DNA from: Bradyrhizobium canariense
GTDB taxonomy: Bacteria > Pseudomonadota > Alphaproteobacteria > Rhizobiales > Xanthobacteraceae
Length of the DNA stretch: 64,000 nt
Direction of reading: 5' to 3'
NCBI RefSeq assembly: GCF_018130465.1
Contig: NZ_JAFCKJ010000006.1
Location: forward strand, 248,001 to 312,000
Position 1 is the stretch's first letter. Every line of letters begins with the position of its first letter. Positions 51,921 to 60,379 of the stretch are shown piece by piece. Below the pieces are notes generated by a model, which saw only the letters and a list, made by a program, of their open reading frames with translations, searched no databases and was not told the origin of the DNA. The position numbers were made by a program, and so were the translations under genes.

Positions 51921-54900
51921 ATGCTCGCCAAGGATATTATCCGCATCATTCTTTACGGAGTTGGGCTCAGCTCGCTCGGCTGCGTGATCTATTTCGCCGG
52001 TCCCTTCATCGCATTTGGCGACTGGCACCCACTCGAGAACCACATTATCCGCCAGATCGCAATTCTGCTGCTCACCACGGCGGCGGCTGGCATCGGCGGC
52101 TTCAGCTACTTCAAGCGACGCAAGAACGCCGAGAAGATCGCCGACGGGATCAGCGCGTCCGATCAGCCTGTCAGCGACGAACCGGTGCTCAAAGAGCGCA
52201 TGAAGGATGCGCTCGCGACGCTGAAGACCGCAAGCGGAAACAAGTCGGGCTACCTCTACGATCTGCCCTGGTACGTCATCATCGGGCCACCCGGCGCCGG
52301 CAAGACCACAGCGCTGGTGAATTCCGGGCTCAAATTTCCGCTTGCACGCGGGGCAACGCCGGCGGCGATCGCGGGGGTCGGCGGTACACGCTACTGCGAT
52401 TGGTGGTTTACCGAAGAGGCCGTGCTGATCGACACCGCCGGCCGCTACACGACCCAGGACTCCAACAGCAAGGCTGACAAGGAAAGCTGGCTGGCTTTTC
52501 TCGACATCCTGAAAAAGAGCAGGTCGCGCCAGCCGATCAACGGCGTTCTCGTCGCCATCAGTGTCGAGGATGTGCTGATGCTGCCGAAGCAGGAACTCGC
52601 GCTTCACGCCGACGCCGTCAGGATGCGCCTGCTCGAACTGCATCAGAGGCTCAAGGTCAGCTTCCCGGTCTATGCCCTCTTTACCAAGACCGATCTGGTC
52701 GCCGGCTTCACCGAATATTTCGCCTATCTCGGCGAGGCCGGTCGCCGTCAGGTCTGGGGCGCCACGTTCCAGACCGCTGACAAGACCCAGAATCTGGTGG
52801 GGCAGATTCCGGTCGAGTTTGACCGTCTGCTGGAGCGCCTGAGCGAGGAGACGCTTGATCGTCTGCAGGACGAACCGACGCCGCAACACCGCGTCCAATT
52901 GTTTGGTTTTCCCGCGCAGATGGCGCGCCTCAAGCCCCAGATCCACGACTTCCTCAACCAGATATTCGAGCCGACGCGCTATCACGTCAATGCGAATCTG
53001 CGCGGGTTCTACTTCACCTCGGGTACCCAGCAGGGGACGCCGATCGACCAGTTGATCGGGTCGCTTGCGCGCACGTTCGGCGCCGAGGAGGTCGGTTCCG
53101 GATCCTATTCAGGAACGGGCAAGAGCTACTTCCTTGCCGATCTCATTTCCAAAGTCATCATCGGTGAGGCTGACTGGGTCTCGACTGATCGTGCTGCGGT
53201 CCGCCGCGCGCTGATCATCAAGACCGCGGCGCTGTCCTTGATCGGCCTTGTCTCGATCGGGCTGATCGCGGCGTGGTTGACGAGCTACAAGCGCAATTCC
53301 GACCTGATCGAGCAGAGCCTGCAGGCGGACAGCGAATATGCAGCCGCCGGGGCGCCGCTCATCAAGCAGACGCTGATCGACGACCACGATCTCGACAAGG
53401 TGTTGCCGCTGCTTTATCGGCTGCGCAACGCGCCCGCAGGCTACGGATTGCGCAACGAGGCGGTGCCCCTGTCGGCCCGCTACGGCCTCAGCCAGCGTCA
53501 ACGCCTGCTGTCGCCCTCCAAGGCCGCCTATCACGCCGCGCTCGAACGCATGTTCCGGCCGCGCCTGCTGTATCGCCTGGAGGAGCAGCTCAATGCGCGC
53601 ATCAACGAGCCCGCGTTCGTTTACGAGGCGCTCAAGGTCTACCTGATGCTCGGCGGCCTGCAGTCGCCGGACCGCGAGCTGATCCGCTCCTGGATGCAGC
53701 GCGACTGGCAGGACAACCTCTATCCCGGCGCAACCAACGCGGAGGGGCGGCGCCTGCTCGATGAGAATCTCACCGCGATGTTCGACCTCGAGACGGAGCA
53801 GCCGCCGCTTGTCCAGCTCGACGGCCGGCTGATCAAGCAGGCGCAGAACTCGCTCGCGCGCCTCAGCGTGTCGCAGCGCGCGTACGAGTTCCTGAAATCC
53901 GAGGCGCGGTCATCAACCGCAGGCGACTGGATCGCCGCCCGGCGCGGTGGTCCTGATATGGCCATCGTGTTCGAAACTACGACGGGGCAGCCTCTGGACG
54001 CTGTGCGGGTGCCCCAGTTCTTTACGTATAGAGGCTTCGAGCAAAACTTCGTCGCGAAACTGCCGGGATTGTCGGAGCGCATGAAGAAGGAGCGCTGGGT
54101 GCTGGGCGATGCCGGCCAGCAATCGGCCATCGACCAGCAGTACGACAACCTCGCCGGCGACCTCTTGAATATTTATTCCAACGAATTTGTCACGACGTGG
54201 CGAACGGCACTGGGCAGCTTGCGTCTGAAAAAACTGCTCGCCGACAAGCCGAAATACGAGGTGCTGAGGGCTCTTTCCGCGCCAACCTCACCGATGCGGC
54301 AAATCCTGGAATCGGTGCGCGACGAGACGGTGCTGACCAAGGAGCGGCCGAAGCCGGCGAACGCAGCGGCGCCTGCCGCGGCCGCGCCGGCACCGGCTCT
54401 TTTCACCAACGCCCAGGATGGACCGCCCGGGGCGACAATCGAAGCGCAGTTCAAGCCCTATCATGCGGTGCTGGAAGGCGACAGCACGCACCGTCCGATC
54501 GACTCGACCATCGCCAACCTGAACGATATCGCGCAGAACCTGACGCTGATGATCGAGAATCCACAATTGACCGCGCAGGCGACCGCTTCGCTTCAGACCC
54601 AGGTCGCAGCCCTGCGCAATAATGCCTCCCGCATGCCGCCGCCGTTCTCCGACATGTTGCGCGCGGCGGCTGCGGAGTTTGAAGGCAACATCGCGGCCTC
54701 GACGGCCGGACAGATTCTGCAGACCTTGCGCGATCAGGTCACGCCGGTCTGCCAGCAGACGGTGAGCAATCGCTACCCGTTCGTCCGCGGTAGCAATCAA
54801 GAGGTTCCGCTCGCCGACTTTGCCAAGGTGTTCAGTCCGAACGGCATCATGGACAAGTTTTTCACCCAGTACCTCGCGCCTTACGCCGACACCTCGAAAT

Positions 54901-55466
54901 CGGACTGGGCTTGGCGAAAGGAAAGTCCCGTCGGACGATCGTTCTCCCCCGACACGCTGAAGCAGTTCCAGAATGCGGCCTATATCCGTGATGCTTTCTT
55001 CCAGACCGGCGGCAGCGTGCCTGCAGTATCGTTCGCGATCCGGCCGCCGGGCGCATCCGGACCCGGCGTGACGGTGAAGACGGAGATCGGCGGTACTACA
55101 ATCGCGAGCCCGATCACGCCGGGCGCGCCGACCGCCTCGCCGATGTTCGGCGGCGCGCAACCTCCGCCGCCGCCACCGCAACCGCAAAGCAACCCACCGA
55201 CCACCGTGCTCTGGCCGGGCCCATCGCCGCGAACCGCGATTTCGGTGAGCAACGATACCGGAGCGCCATCCATTCTCGAGCGCATCGGCCCCTGGTCGTT
55301 GTTCCGGATGCTGGAGGCGGGCTCTTTGGCTGTGAAGGCGGAAAGCGCCAGTGCGACTTTCATCGTTGCCGGGCGGGAGCTCAACTATCAGATTTCGACC
55401 GGATCGTTGCGCAATCCCCTCAACCTGTCCGTGCTCCGCGAGTTTCGTTGCCCGACCGGAATATGA
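51921..55466 (+). CDS. tssM: T6SS inner-membrane protein TssM (IcmF)
   Basis: An 1181-residue TssM. Two N-terminal spans (~5-32 and ~43-65) are followed by a cytoplasmic NTPase domain with an intact Walker A, GPPGAGKT (residues 122-129), and the ARGATPAAIAGVGGTRYCDW and DTAGRYTTQD blocks. A third span (~432-455, LIGLVSIGLIAAWL) precedes a large periplasmic region with a Pro-rich stretch near the end and the C-terminal beta domain (VSNDTGAPSILERIGPWSLF). With TssL it forms the envelope-spanning complex. Stop overlaps the tagF start (ATGA). Confidence 0.96.
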   Translation: MLAKDIIRIILYGVGLSSLGCVIYFAGPFIAFGDWHPLENHIIRQIAILLLTTAAAGIGGFSYFKRRKNAEKIADGISASDQPVSDEPVLKERMKDALATLKTASGNKSGYLYDLPWYVIIGPPGAGKTTALVNSGLKFPLARGATPAAIAGVGGTRYCDWWFTEEAVLIDTAGRYTTQDSNSKADKESWLAFLDILKKSRSRQPINGVLVAISVEDVLMLPKQELALHADAVRMRLLELHQRLKVSFPVYALFTKTDLVAGFTEYFAYLGEAGRRQVWGATFQTADKTQNLVGQIPVEFDRLLERLSEETLDRLQDEPTPQHRVQLFGFPAQMARLKPQIHDFLNQIFEPTRYHVNANLRGFYFTSGTQQGTPIDQLIGSLARTFGAEEVGSGSYSGTGKSYFLADLISKVIIGEADWVSTDRAAVRRALIIKTAALSLIGLVSIGLIAAWLTSYKRNSDLIEQSLQADSEYAAAGAPLIKQTLIDDHDLDKVLPLLYRLRNAPAGYGLRNEAVPLSARYGLSQRQRLLSPSKAAYHAALERMFRPRLLYRLEEQLNARINEPAFVYEALKVYLMLGGLQSPDRELIRSWMQRDWQDNLYPGATNAEGRRLLDENLTAMFDLETEQPPLVQLDGRLIKQAQNSLARLSVSQRAYEFLKSEARSSTAGDWIAARRGGPDMAIVFETTTGQPLDAVRVPQFFTYRGFEQNFVAKLPGLSERMKKERWVLGDAGQQSAIDQQYDNLAGDLLNIYSNEFVTTWRTALGSLRLKKLLADKPKYEVLRALSAPTSPMRQILESVRDETVLTKERPKPANAAAPAAAAPAPALFTNAQDGPPGATIEAQFKPYHAVLEGDSTHRPIDSTIANLNDIAQNLTLMIENPQLTAQATASLQTQVAALRNNASRMPPPFSDMLRAAAAEFEGNIAASTAGQILQTLRDQVTPVCQQTVSNRYPFVRGSNQEVPLADFAKVFSPNGIMDKFFTQYLAPYADTSKSDWAWRKESPVGRSFSPDTLKQFQNAAYIRDAFFQTGGSVPAVSFAIRPPGASGPGVTVKTEIGGTTIASPITPGAPTASPMFGGAQPPPPPPQPQSNPPTTVLWPGPSPRTAISVSNDTGAPSILERIGPWSLFRMLEAGSLAVKAESASATFIVAGRELNYQISTGSLRNPLNLSVLREFRCPTGI

Positions 55467-56164
55467 CCATGCGTTGCGGACTATTCGGCAAGATCGGCTC
55501 CAAACGCGATTTCATCGCGATCGCAACGCCGCGCAGCTTCCTGGAAGCCTGGGAGCCGTGGGTGCAGGCTGGGCTGTCTGCAAGTCGCCATCAGCTTGGC
55601 TCGGGCTGGCAGCAGGCCTTCCTCACTGCGCCGGTGTGGCGCTTCTGGCTCGGCGCTGCGATCTGCGGCACCACGGTGACAGGGGCGATCATGCCTTCGC
55701 TCGATGGGGTGGGACGATACTATCCGTTGACGCTGCATGCGGTGAGCGACGAGATCGCCTTGTTGCCGCCGCCGGGCATCGACCCGCAGGATGAATGGTT
55801 CGCCAAGGCGGAGGCCTTTCTGCTCTCGACCCTGGACCGCGCCGCAACGTTCGAGCAGATCTCGGATTCGCTGGATCGTCTTGCGCTGCCGCGACTACAG
55901 CCATCGCTCTCCAATGGATCGGACGTGACCGCATTGGGCGCAACGGGGGTGGCAGCGCTTTCAGACGTCGGCGCGTTCGCCCAGTCGTTCACCACGCTTG
56001 CTGCCGCAAATCCGCAGATTCATGCCGCTGCCAGTTTCTGGTGGACCGCCGGTGGGGAAGGCTTTCCGTCAATGGCGCTGGCTTGTCGCGGATTGCCGGA
56101 TCCGTTTCACTATTCCACACTGCTGACCGGCGATCTCGGCCGTACAGAATCCGGGACTGGGTGA
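55463..56164 (+). CDS. tagF: T6SS-associated protein TagF
   Basis: A 233-residue TagF/ImpM-type protein. MRCGLFGKIGSKRDFIAI opens like the family's 'GlfGKlPaRgDFv'. AGLSASRHQLGSGWQQAFLT and APVWRFWL, then GRYYPLTL, complete the signature. TagF represses T6SS post-translationally, for example by sequestering Fha. In Agrobacterium TagF is fused to the PppA phosphatase; here the phosphatase is a separate gene 6 bp downstream. The ATG at 55463 overlaps the tssM stop. Confidence 0.9.
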   Translation: MTMRCGLFGKIGSKRDFIAIATPRSFLEAWEPWVQAGLSASRHQLGSGWQQAFLTAPVWRFWLGAAICGTTVTGAIMPSLDGVGRYYPLTLHAVSDEIALLPPPGIDPQDEWFAKAEAFLLSTLDRAATFEQISDSLDRLALPRLQPSLSNGSDVTALGATGVAALSDVGAFAQSFTTLAAANPQIHAAASFWWTAGGEGFPSMALACRGLPDPFHYSTLLTGDLGRTESGTG

Positions 56165-56170
56165 CGCGCG

Positions 56171-56947
56171 ATGGTACAAGTCGCATCCTTGTTCGATGTT
56201 GGCAGCGTCACCCATGCAGGACGGGTGCGGACGCGTAACGAAGATTCCTGCCTGGTCCGGACCGATGTCGGCATGTGGGCGGTCGCAGACGGCATGGGGG
56301 GCCACGAGGCCGGCGATCTCGCGAGCCGCATCGTGGTGCAGTCGCTCGATGCAATAGGCGTGACGGATTCCGCCGCCGACTTTCTGGCGGAGTGCGAGGA
56401 GCGGCTGTTCCGCGCGAACCAGCAGATACTGACGCTCAGCCGGGAACGGCAGGGCGCAACCGTCGGCACCACGGCGGCGGTTCTGCTCGTGCGCGACGGC
56501 TATTATGCCTGTATATGGGCAGGCGACAGCCGGGTGTACCTGATTAACCGCAGCGGCATCAACCAGGTGTCTCATGATCACAGCGAGCTGGAGGAACTGA
56601 TTGCCGGCGGCGCGCTGTCGCGCGAGGACGTCAAGGACTGGCCGAGCAATGCGATCACCCGGGCAGTCGGCGTCGCCGACGATCCGGAGTTCGAGGTCGT
56701 GACAGGTCCGGCCGAGCCGGAAGATGTCTTTGTGATCTGCAGCGACGGCCTGACCAGGCATTTGCAGGACGACGAGATCCTGCAGTATGCAGCCATGCAG
56801 CGCGCGCAGGCGGCTTGCGATGATATGCTTGCTTTGGCTCTGGACCGAGGAGGGCTCGACAACGTGACGATCGTAGTGGTGCGGCTGCTGACGCCTCGAT
56901 CCTCGGAGCCGACGAGAACGCCGCTGGATCGGGAGCCGCAAGCATGA
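56171..56947 (+). CDS. pppA: PP2C-type protein phosphatase (PppA/Stp1)
   Basis: A 258-residue cytoplasmic PP2C Ser/Thr phosphatase. Metal and phosphate motifs are all visible: RVRTRNEDSCLV, ADGMGGHEAGDLAS, TVGTTAAVLLV, CIWAGDSRVYL, ITRAVG, CSDGLTRHL and DNVTIVVVRL. It should dephosphorylate the FHA/TssL phosphothreonine set by the kinase downstream and so switch T6SS off. It overlaps the kinase gene by 4 bp. Confidence 0.92.
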   Translation: MVQVASLFDVGSVTHAGRVRTRNEDSCLVRTDVGMWAVADGMGGHEAGDLASRIVVQSLDAIGVTDSAADFLAECEERLFRANQQILTLSRERQGATVGTTAAVLLVRDGYYACIWAGDSRVYLINRSGINQVSHDHSELEELIAGGALSREDVKDWPSNAITRAVGVADDPEFEVVTGPAEPEDVFVICSDGLTRHLQDDEILQYAAMQRAQAACDDMLALALDRGGLDNVTIVVVRLLTPRSSEPTRTPLDREPQA

Positions 56948-58749
56948 ACTCCAACGATCCGTTCCGGTCGAACTATCGCAGTGTGCCGCCCGGCACCCGG
57001 CTCAACGGCATCTACGAGATCGAAGCGGTGATCGGTGCGGGCGGGATGGGCGAGGTCTACAAGTGCCGGGAGATCCAGACCGGATCGCCGGTCGCCGTCA
57101 AGATGCTGTTGCCCGACATGGTCGAAAACGAGGCGGCGCTTGCGCTGTTCCGGCGCGAGGCGGCGGCACTCCACAATCTTCCTCACGATGCGATCGTTCG
57201 CTATTTCTTGTTCACGGTAGAGCCTGTGCTGCAGCGGCCATATCTCGCGATGGAGTTCGTGAACGGCCGCTCGCTGTCGAACATGCTCGACGAAGGCCCG
57301 TTGACCTTCGAGGCGCTGGTGAAGCTGATGCAGCGTGTCGCGTCCGGGCTGGATGCCGCCCACGAGCATGGCATCATCCATCGCGACGTCTCTCCGGACA
57401 ACATCATCGTCCCGCTCGATGATGTGAGGCGCGCCAAGATCATCGATTTCGGTATCGCGCGATCGACCCAGATGGGTGAAAAGACCATTATCGGCTCAGG
57501 CTTTGCCGGCAAGGACAATTACGCGTCGCCGGAACAGGTCGGGCTGTACGGCAATGAGGTGACCGCCAAATCCGACGTCTACAGCTTTGGCCTCGTGCTG
57601 TTTCATGCGCTGACGGGACAGAAGCTCGACATGGGCGGGAGCCAGTTTCAGCTGGTTGAGAAGCGCCGGCGCGTACCCGATCTCGGTGCGGTAGACATGC
57701 GCGTCAGGCCTTTGCTGGAGCAGATGCTGCAGCCCGATCCGGCGTTGCGTCCAACCATGGCGGAAGTCGCCAGCTGGACGCCGACCGGTTTGGCTCGCAC
57801 ATCCACCGCACCGTTGTCCGGCTTCGATCCGCTGGCGCGGCCCGAAAGTGGCGCGCAGGTGCGACAGGACATGGCGCCATCGACCGCTCTAAGGCGGCGC
57901 GCCCCCTGGCTCGGAGTGGGCGTGGCAGTGGTGCTGCTTGTGCTCGGCGGGGGCGGGTATGCTTTATTCGAGCTGGTCTGGTCGGCGCCCGGCGCGCCGA
58001 CTTTGCCATCGCCTCCTAAGCTTTCGGGAACGATGTCGCCGACGAAGGCTGACCCGCCGCCAAAGCCCGAACGTCAGGAGTCGGCGAAGCTGTTGCCGCC
58101 GCCGACGGTGACATCCACTCAGCCCAGCGATGGGCCGGCTCGAGCCGACCGCATCCGCAAATACGTGGCCCAATATTCCGGCGGCGACTGCTTCTTCATC
58201 TTGCCGGTTGCGGTTAGTCAAACCGCCGCGGTGATCGAAGGCTTCGGTGCTTCGACGGCTCCGTTCGATACGTTCGACAAAGCGTTCAGGCGGGACCAGG
58301 GATTTGAGGCGTCAGTTGGTGTCAGGCAGGTGACCGAGGCACAGTGCCCCGCCGTCAAGTTCCTGAGCCAGCTCGGGAGCGATCAGATGCGGGTTCCGCG
58401 GATCACCCTGTCGGCGACGGAGCTAAAGGGAGGCGAAACCCTCAATGGCACCATCGAGAACTTCGCGAATCGCGTAGTGGAGCTGCTCATGGTTTCGGAA
58501 CGCGGCGAGGTGCAGAGCTTGTCCTACCTTTTGAAGCCGGGGATCGACTCGCTTTCGTTCACACTCCCGGCACCGCGCGCGAACGGTCCGCAACTGCTGC
58601 TGGCTGTGGCCACGCCGCAGGTTCTTGACTCGTTGCGCCAGCCGCGACCGACAGCCGCTGATACATTCTTCCTGCAGGCGTTGAGCGATTCCCAGCGCAA
58701 CCATGTGGCGATCACCGCGGCTGCACGTTACGTGTTGCTCACGAACTGA
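56944..58749 (+). CDS. ppkA: T6SS Ser/Thr protein kinase (PpkA-like)
   Basis: A 601-residue transmembrane kinase. The kinase domain spans ~20-275: Gly-loop GAGGMGEVYK (31-40), Lys53 in AVKML, catalytic HRDVSPDN (H146-D148, with Ser in place of the usual Lys, as in many bacterial relatives) and DFG at 168-170. A single span (~318-340, LGVGVAVVLLVLGGGGYALF) precedes a periplasmic region. That region starts DRIRKYVAQYSGGDCFFI and ends in a beta-rich domain (LLMVSERGEVQSLSYLLKPG) like DUF4384. The periplasmic part may sense envelope state. It is the last gene of the rightward arm. Confidence 0.92.
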   Translation: MNSNDPFRSNYRSVPPGTRLNGIYEIEAVIGAGGMGEVYKCREIQTGSPVAVKMLLPDMVENEAALALFRREAAALHNLPHDAIVRYFLFTVEPVLQRPYLAMEFVNGRSLSNMLDEGPLTFEALVKLMQRVASGLDAAHEHGIIHRDVSPDNIIVPLDDVRRAKIIDFGIARSTQMGEKTIIGSGFAGKDNYASPEQVGLYGNEVTAKSDVYSFGLVLFHALTGQKLDMGGSQFQLVEKRRRVPDLGAVDMRVRPLLEQMLQPDPALRPTMAEVASWTPTGLARTSTAPLSGFDPLARPESGAQVRQDMAPSTALRRRAPWLGVGVAVVLLVLGGGGYALFELVWSAPGAPTLPSPPKLSGTMSPTKADPPPKPERQESAKLLPPPTVTSTQPSDGPARADRIRKYVAQYSGGDCFFILPVAVSQTAAVIEGFGASTAPFDTFDKAFRRDQGFEASVGVRQVTEAQCPAVKFLSQLGSDQMRVPRITLSATELKGGETLNGTIENFANRVVELLMVSERGEVQSLSYLLKPGIDSLSFTLPAPRANGPQLLLAVATPQVLDSLRQPRPTAADTFFLQALSDSQRNHVAITAAARYVLLTN

Positions 58750-58763
58750 TCAGCGCGCTCAAA

Positions 58764-58810
58764 GCAAGATCCGGAAAAGTTTGAAGCAGTTTTCCGTTGG
58801 GATCATGCTC
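58764..58810. repeat. Rhizobial dispersed palindromic repeat
   Basis: GCAAGATCCGGAAAAGTTTG continues AAGCAGTTTTCCG and ends GATCATGCTC. It forms a hairpin CGGAAAA/TTTTCCG with outer GATC pairs. Sequences of this form are scattered between genes of Bradyrhizobium and relatives. Located just after the kinase gene, where it may act as transcript end. Confidence 0.7.
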
Positions 58811-58859
58811 AATCAATTCGCTAAAGTGCGATGGCAGTTCATCGCAATCTCGTCGCGGT

Positions 58860-59888
58860 TTAGAACTTTCCGATCACCAGGATATTCAGGTCGGTATCCG
58901 GTTTGAAGTCGCTTGCCGTATATTCAGGCGTGCCCGCGGCAGACGGTGCCTTGAGCCGACCCTGACAGAAGCTGACCAGGCGGTCGCTGCCGCCGGGGTC
59001 GATGGTCAGCTTGAACGATCGGATCGGACCTGCCCAATTCGCGCCGGTTTTGAGCACGTATGATATGCGCCGCTCCTGCAGTTTCGCGCTATTGGCCTGG
59101 CCTTCGCCTGCGCGCTTATCAAGCTCGGCGAGGAATGCATCCGTGACGCAATATTCCTTCCGATAACGCGCGACCTGCGAACCAAGCGCGCTGCTGCGGC
59201 GCAGGCCGGCGCGCAGGATAGTGTCTGCGCTGGAGCCGACGCTCGGCCGGTACTGATGTTCAACGACAACGGTGCGCCCGGGCGGGAACACCTGCTGACG
59301 TACTGCGGAGGTCCTGGTGACCCAGCCGGGTGCATATTGCTGCCGACCGTTGTCGCTCATGCCGGCAGGCATCAAGAGCCCGTCGTCCACCAGCCGCGTC
59401 CGAATTGTTGCGGGCAGGTCGGCCACCCGGATCTCCCGGCTGCCGATGGGCAGCAGCGGCAGCTTGAACTGGCGGAGCTGAGCGCTGACATCCTTGTCCC
59501 CGATTATGGCGCGCTGATCGATGGTCAGCGGCGCCGGGCTGCCGTCGATCCTGGTCTCGAAGTCGACGAAGTTCACCGGGTCATTCGACGGCAAGGCAAT
59601 ATTGTCGGCTTCCGAGAGGTCGATGTCAGGCAGCGGAAAGGCCACGGTCAGCGTGATCGGCTTGTTGGTGATGTTGGCGAACTGATAGCGAACGCTGACC
59701 TTGTCGAGAGCGATACGCAGATCCTCACTCTCCATAGCCACATCGTTAGTGCGAACGAACTGCAGCCCGCCAATCGACAATTCGGCAGCCGAGTCGTTGG
59801 CCTGTGCCGGCCAAGCGGTTGCAACCATCAATGCGGCCATCAGGGCCAGTGCCCGGAACGAAGGCCGGGGCGGCGGTTCATTCACCAT
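58860..59888 (-). CDS. DUF4424-type exported protein
   Basis: A 342-residue protein with a signal peptide cleaved after ...PAQAN. The mature start NDSAAELSIGGLQFVRTNDV and DVAMESEDLRIALDKVSVRY, FANITNKPITLTVAFPLPDI match DUF4424. These are predicted beta-rich extracytoplasmic proteins of unknown role. The ATG at 59888 has GGAG 6 nt upstream. Reads towards the kinase gene (convergent) and follows a small gene on the same strand. Confidence 0.7.
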   Translation of the reverse strand: MVNEPPPRPSFRALALMAALMVATAWPAQANDSAAELSIGGLQFVRTNDVAMESEDLRIALDKVSVRYQFANITNKPITLTVAFPLPDIDLSEADNIALPSNDPVNFVDFETRIDGSPAPLTIDQRAIIGDKDVSAQLRQFKLPLLPIGSREIRVADLPATIRTRLVDDGLLMPAGMSDNGRQQYAPGWVTRTSAVRQQVFPPGRTVVVEHQYRPSVGSSADTILRAGLRRSSALGSQVARYRKEYCVTDAFLAELDKRAGEGQANSAKLQERRISYVLKTGANWAGPIRSFKLTIDPGGSDRLVSFCQGRLKAPSAAGTPEYTASDFKPDTDLNILVIGKF

Positions 59889-59939
59889 GCTAGTCTCCAT
59901 ATTGCGTGGCAACGTGTGCCGGTTCCGCCCGGCCATGGA

Positions 59940-60221
59940 TCAGCCTAGGGCCTGGTAAAGCTCGCCCCATTCGGACTTCCAGACGCCGTCCGGATCCCAA
60001 ACCACGATCGCGAGCTTGACGTCATTGGCAAGCCGGATCGCACCGCGAAAGGCATCCTGGGCCGGCAATGGGGTGCTGACCTGGTCATTTGAGAGCCGCC
60101 CGCCGCTGGCAGCGGCCGGCATCACGACCGATCCAGTGGCGCCGTCATTGTCGCGTTTCAGGACCAGCGTGATTGCGTCGGGCTGGACTTCGTTGACCTG
60201 TTCGAATCTATTCCTTGTCAT
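59940..60221 (-). CDS. Small hypothetical protein
   Basis: A 93-residue soluble protein starting MTRNRFEQVNEVQPDAITLV and ending VWKSEWGELYQALG. No signal, no membrane span and no recognised domain. A second ATG-type start 15 bp upstream (60236) is possible; the ribosome-binding site is weak. It lies 51 bp before the DUF4424 gene and probably shares its transcript. Confidence 0.5.
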   Translation of the reverse strand: MTRNRFEQVNEVQPDAITLVLKRDNDGATGSVVMPAAASGGRLSNDQVSTPLPAQDAFRGAIRLANDVKLAIVVWDPDGVWKSEWGELYQALG

Positions 60222-60379
60222 GAGTTTGCACCGCAAGCTGAAAAGTTCGGACTATCACCGTCCAGTGATAGAATTGAACGGGATCGAGATTGCTCACCAC
60301 TAATTGACGCGCCGCATTGACGGCATCTCGGATTAGTCGGTCCGGCGCGACGATCGGTTCGGGGTACACTGAGGCGAAT

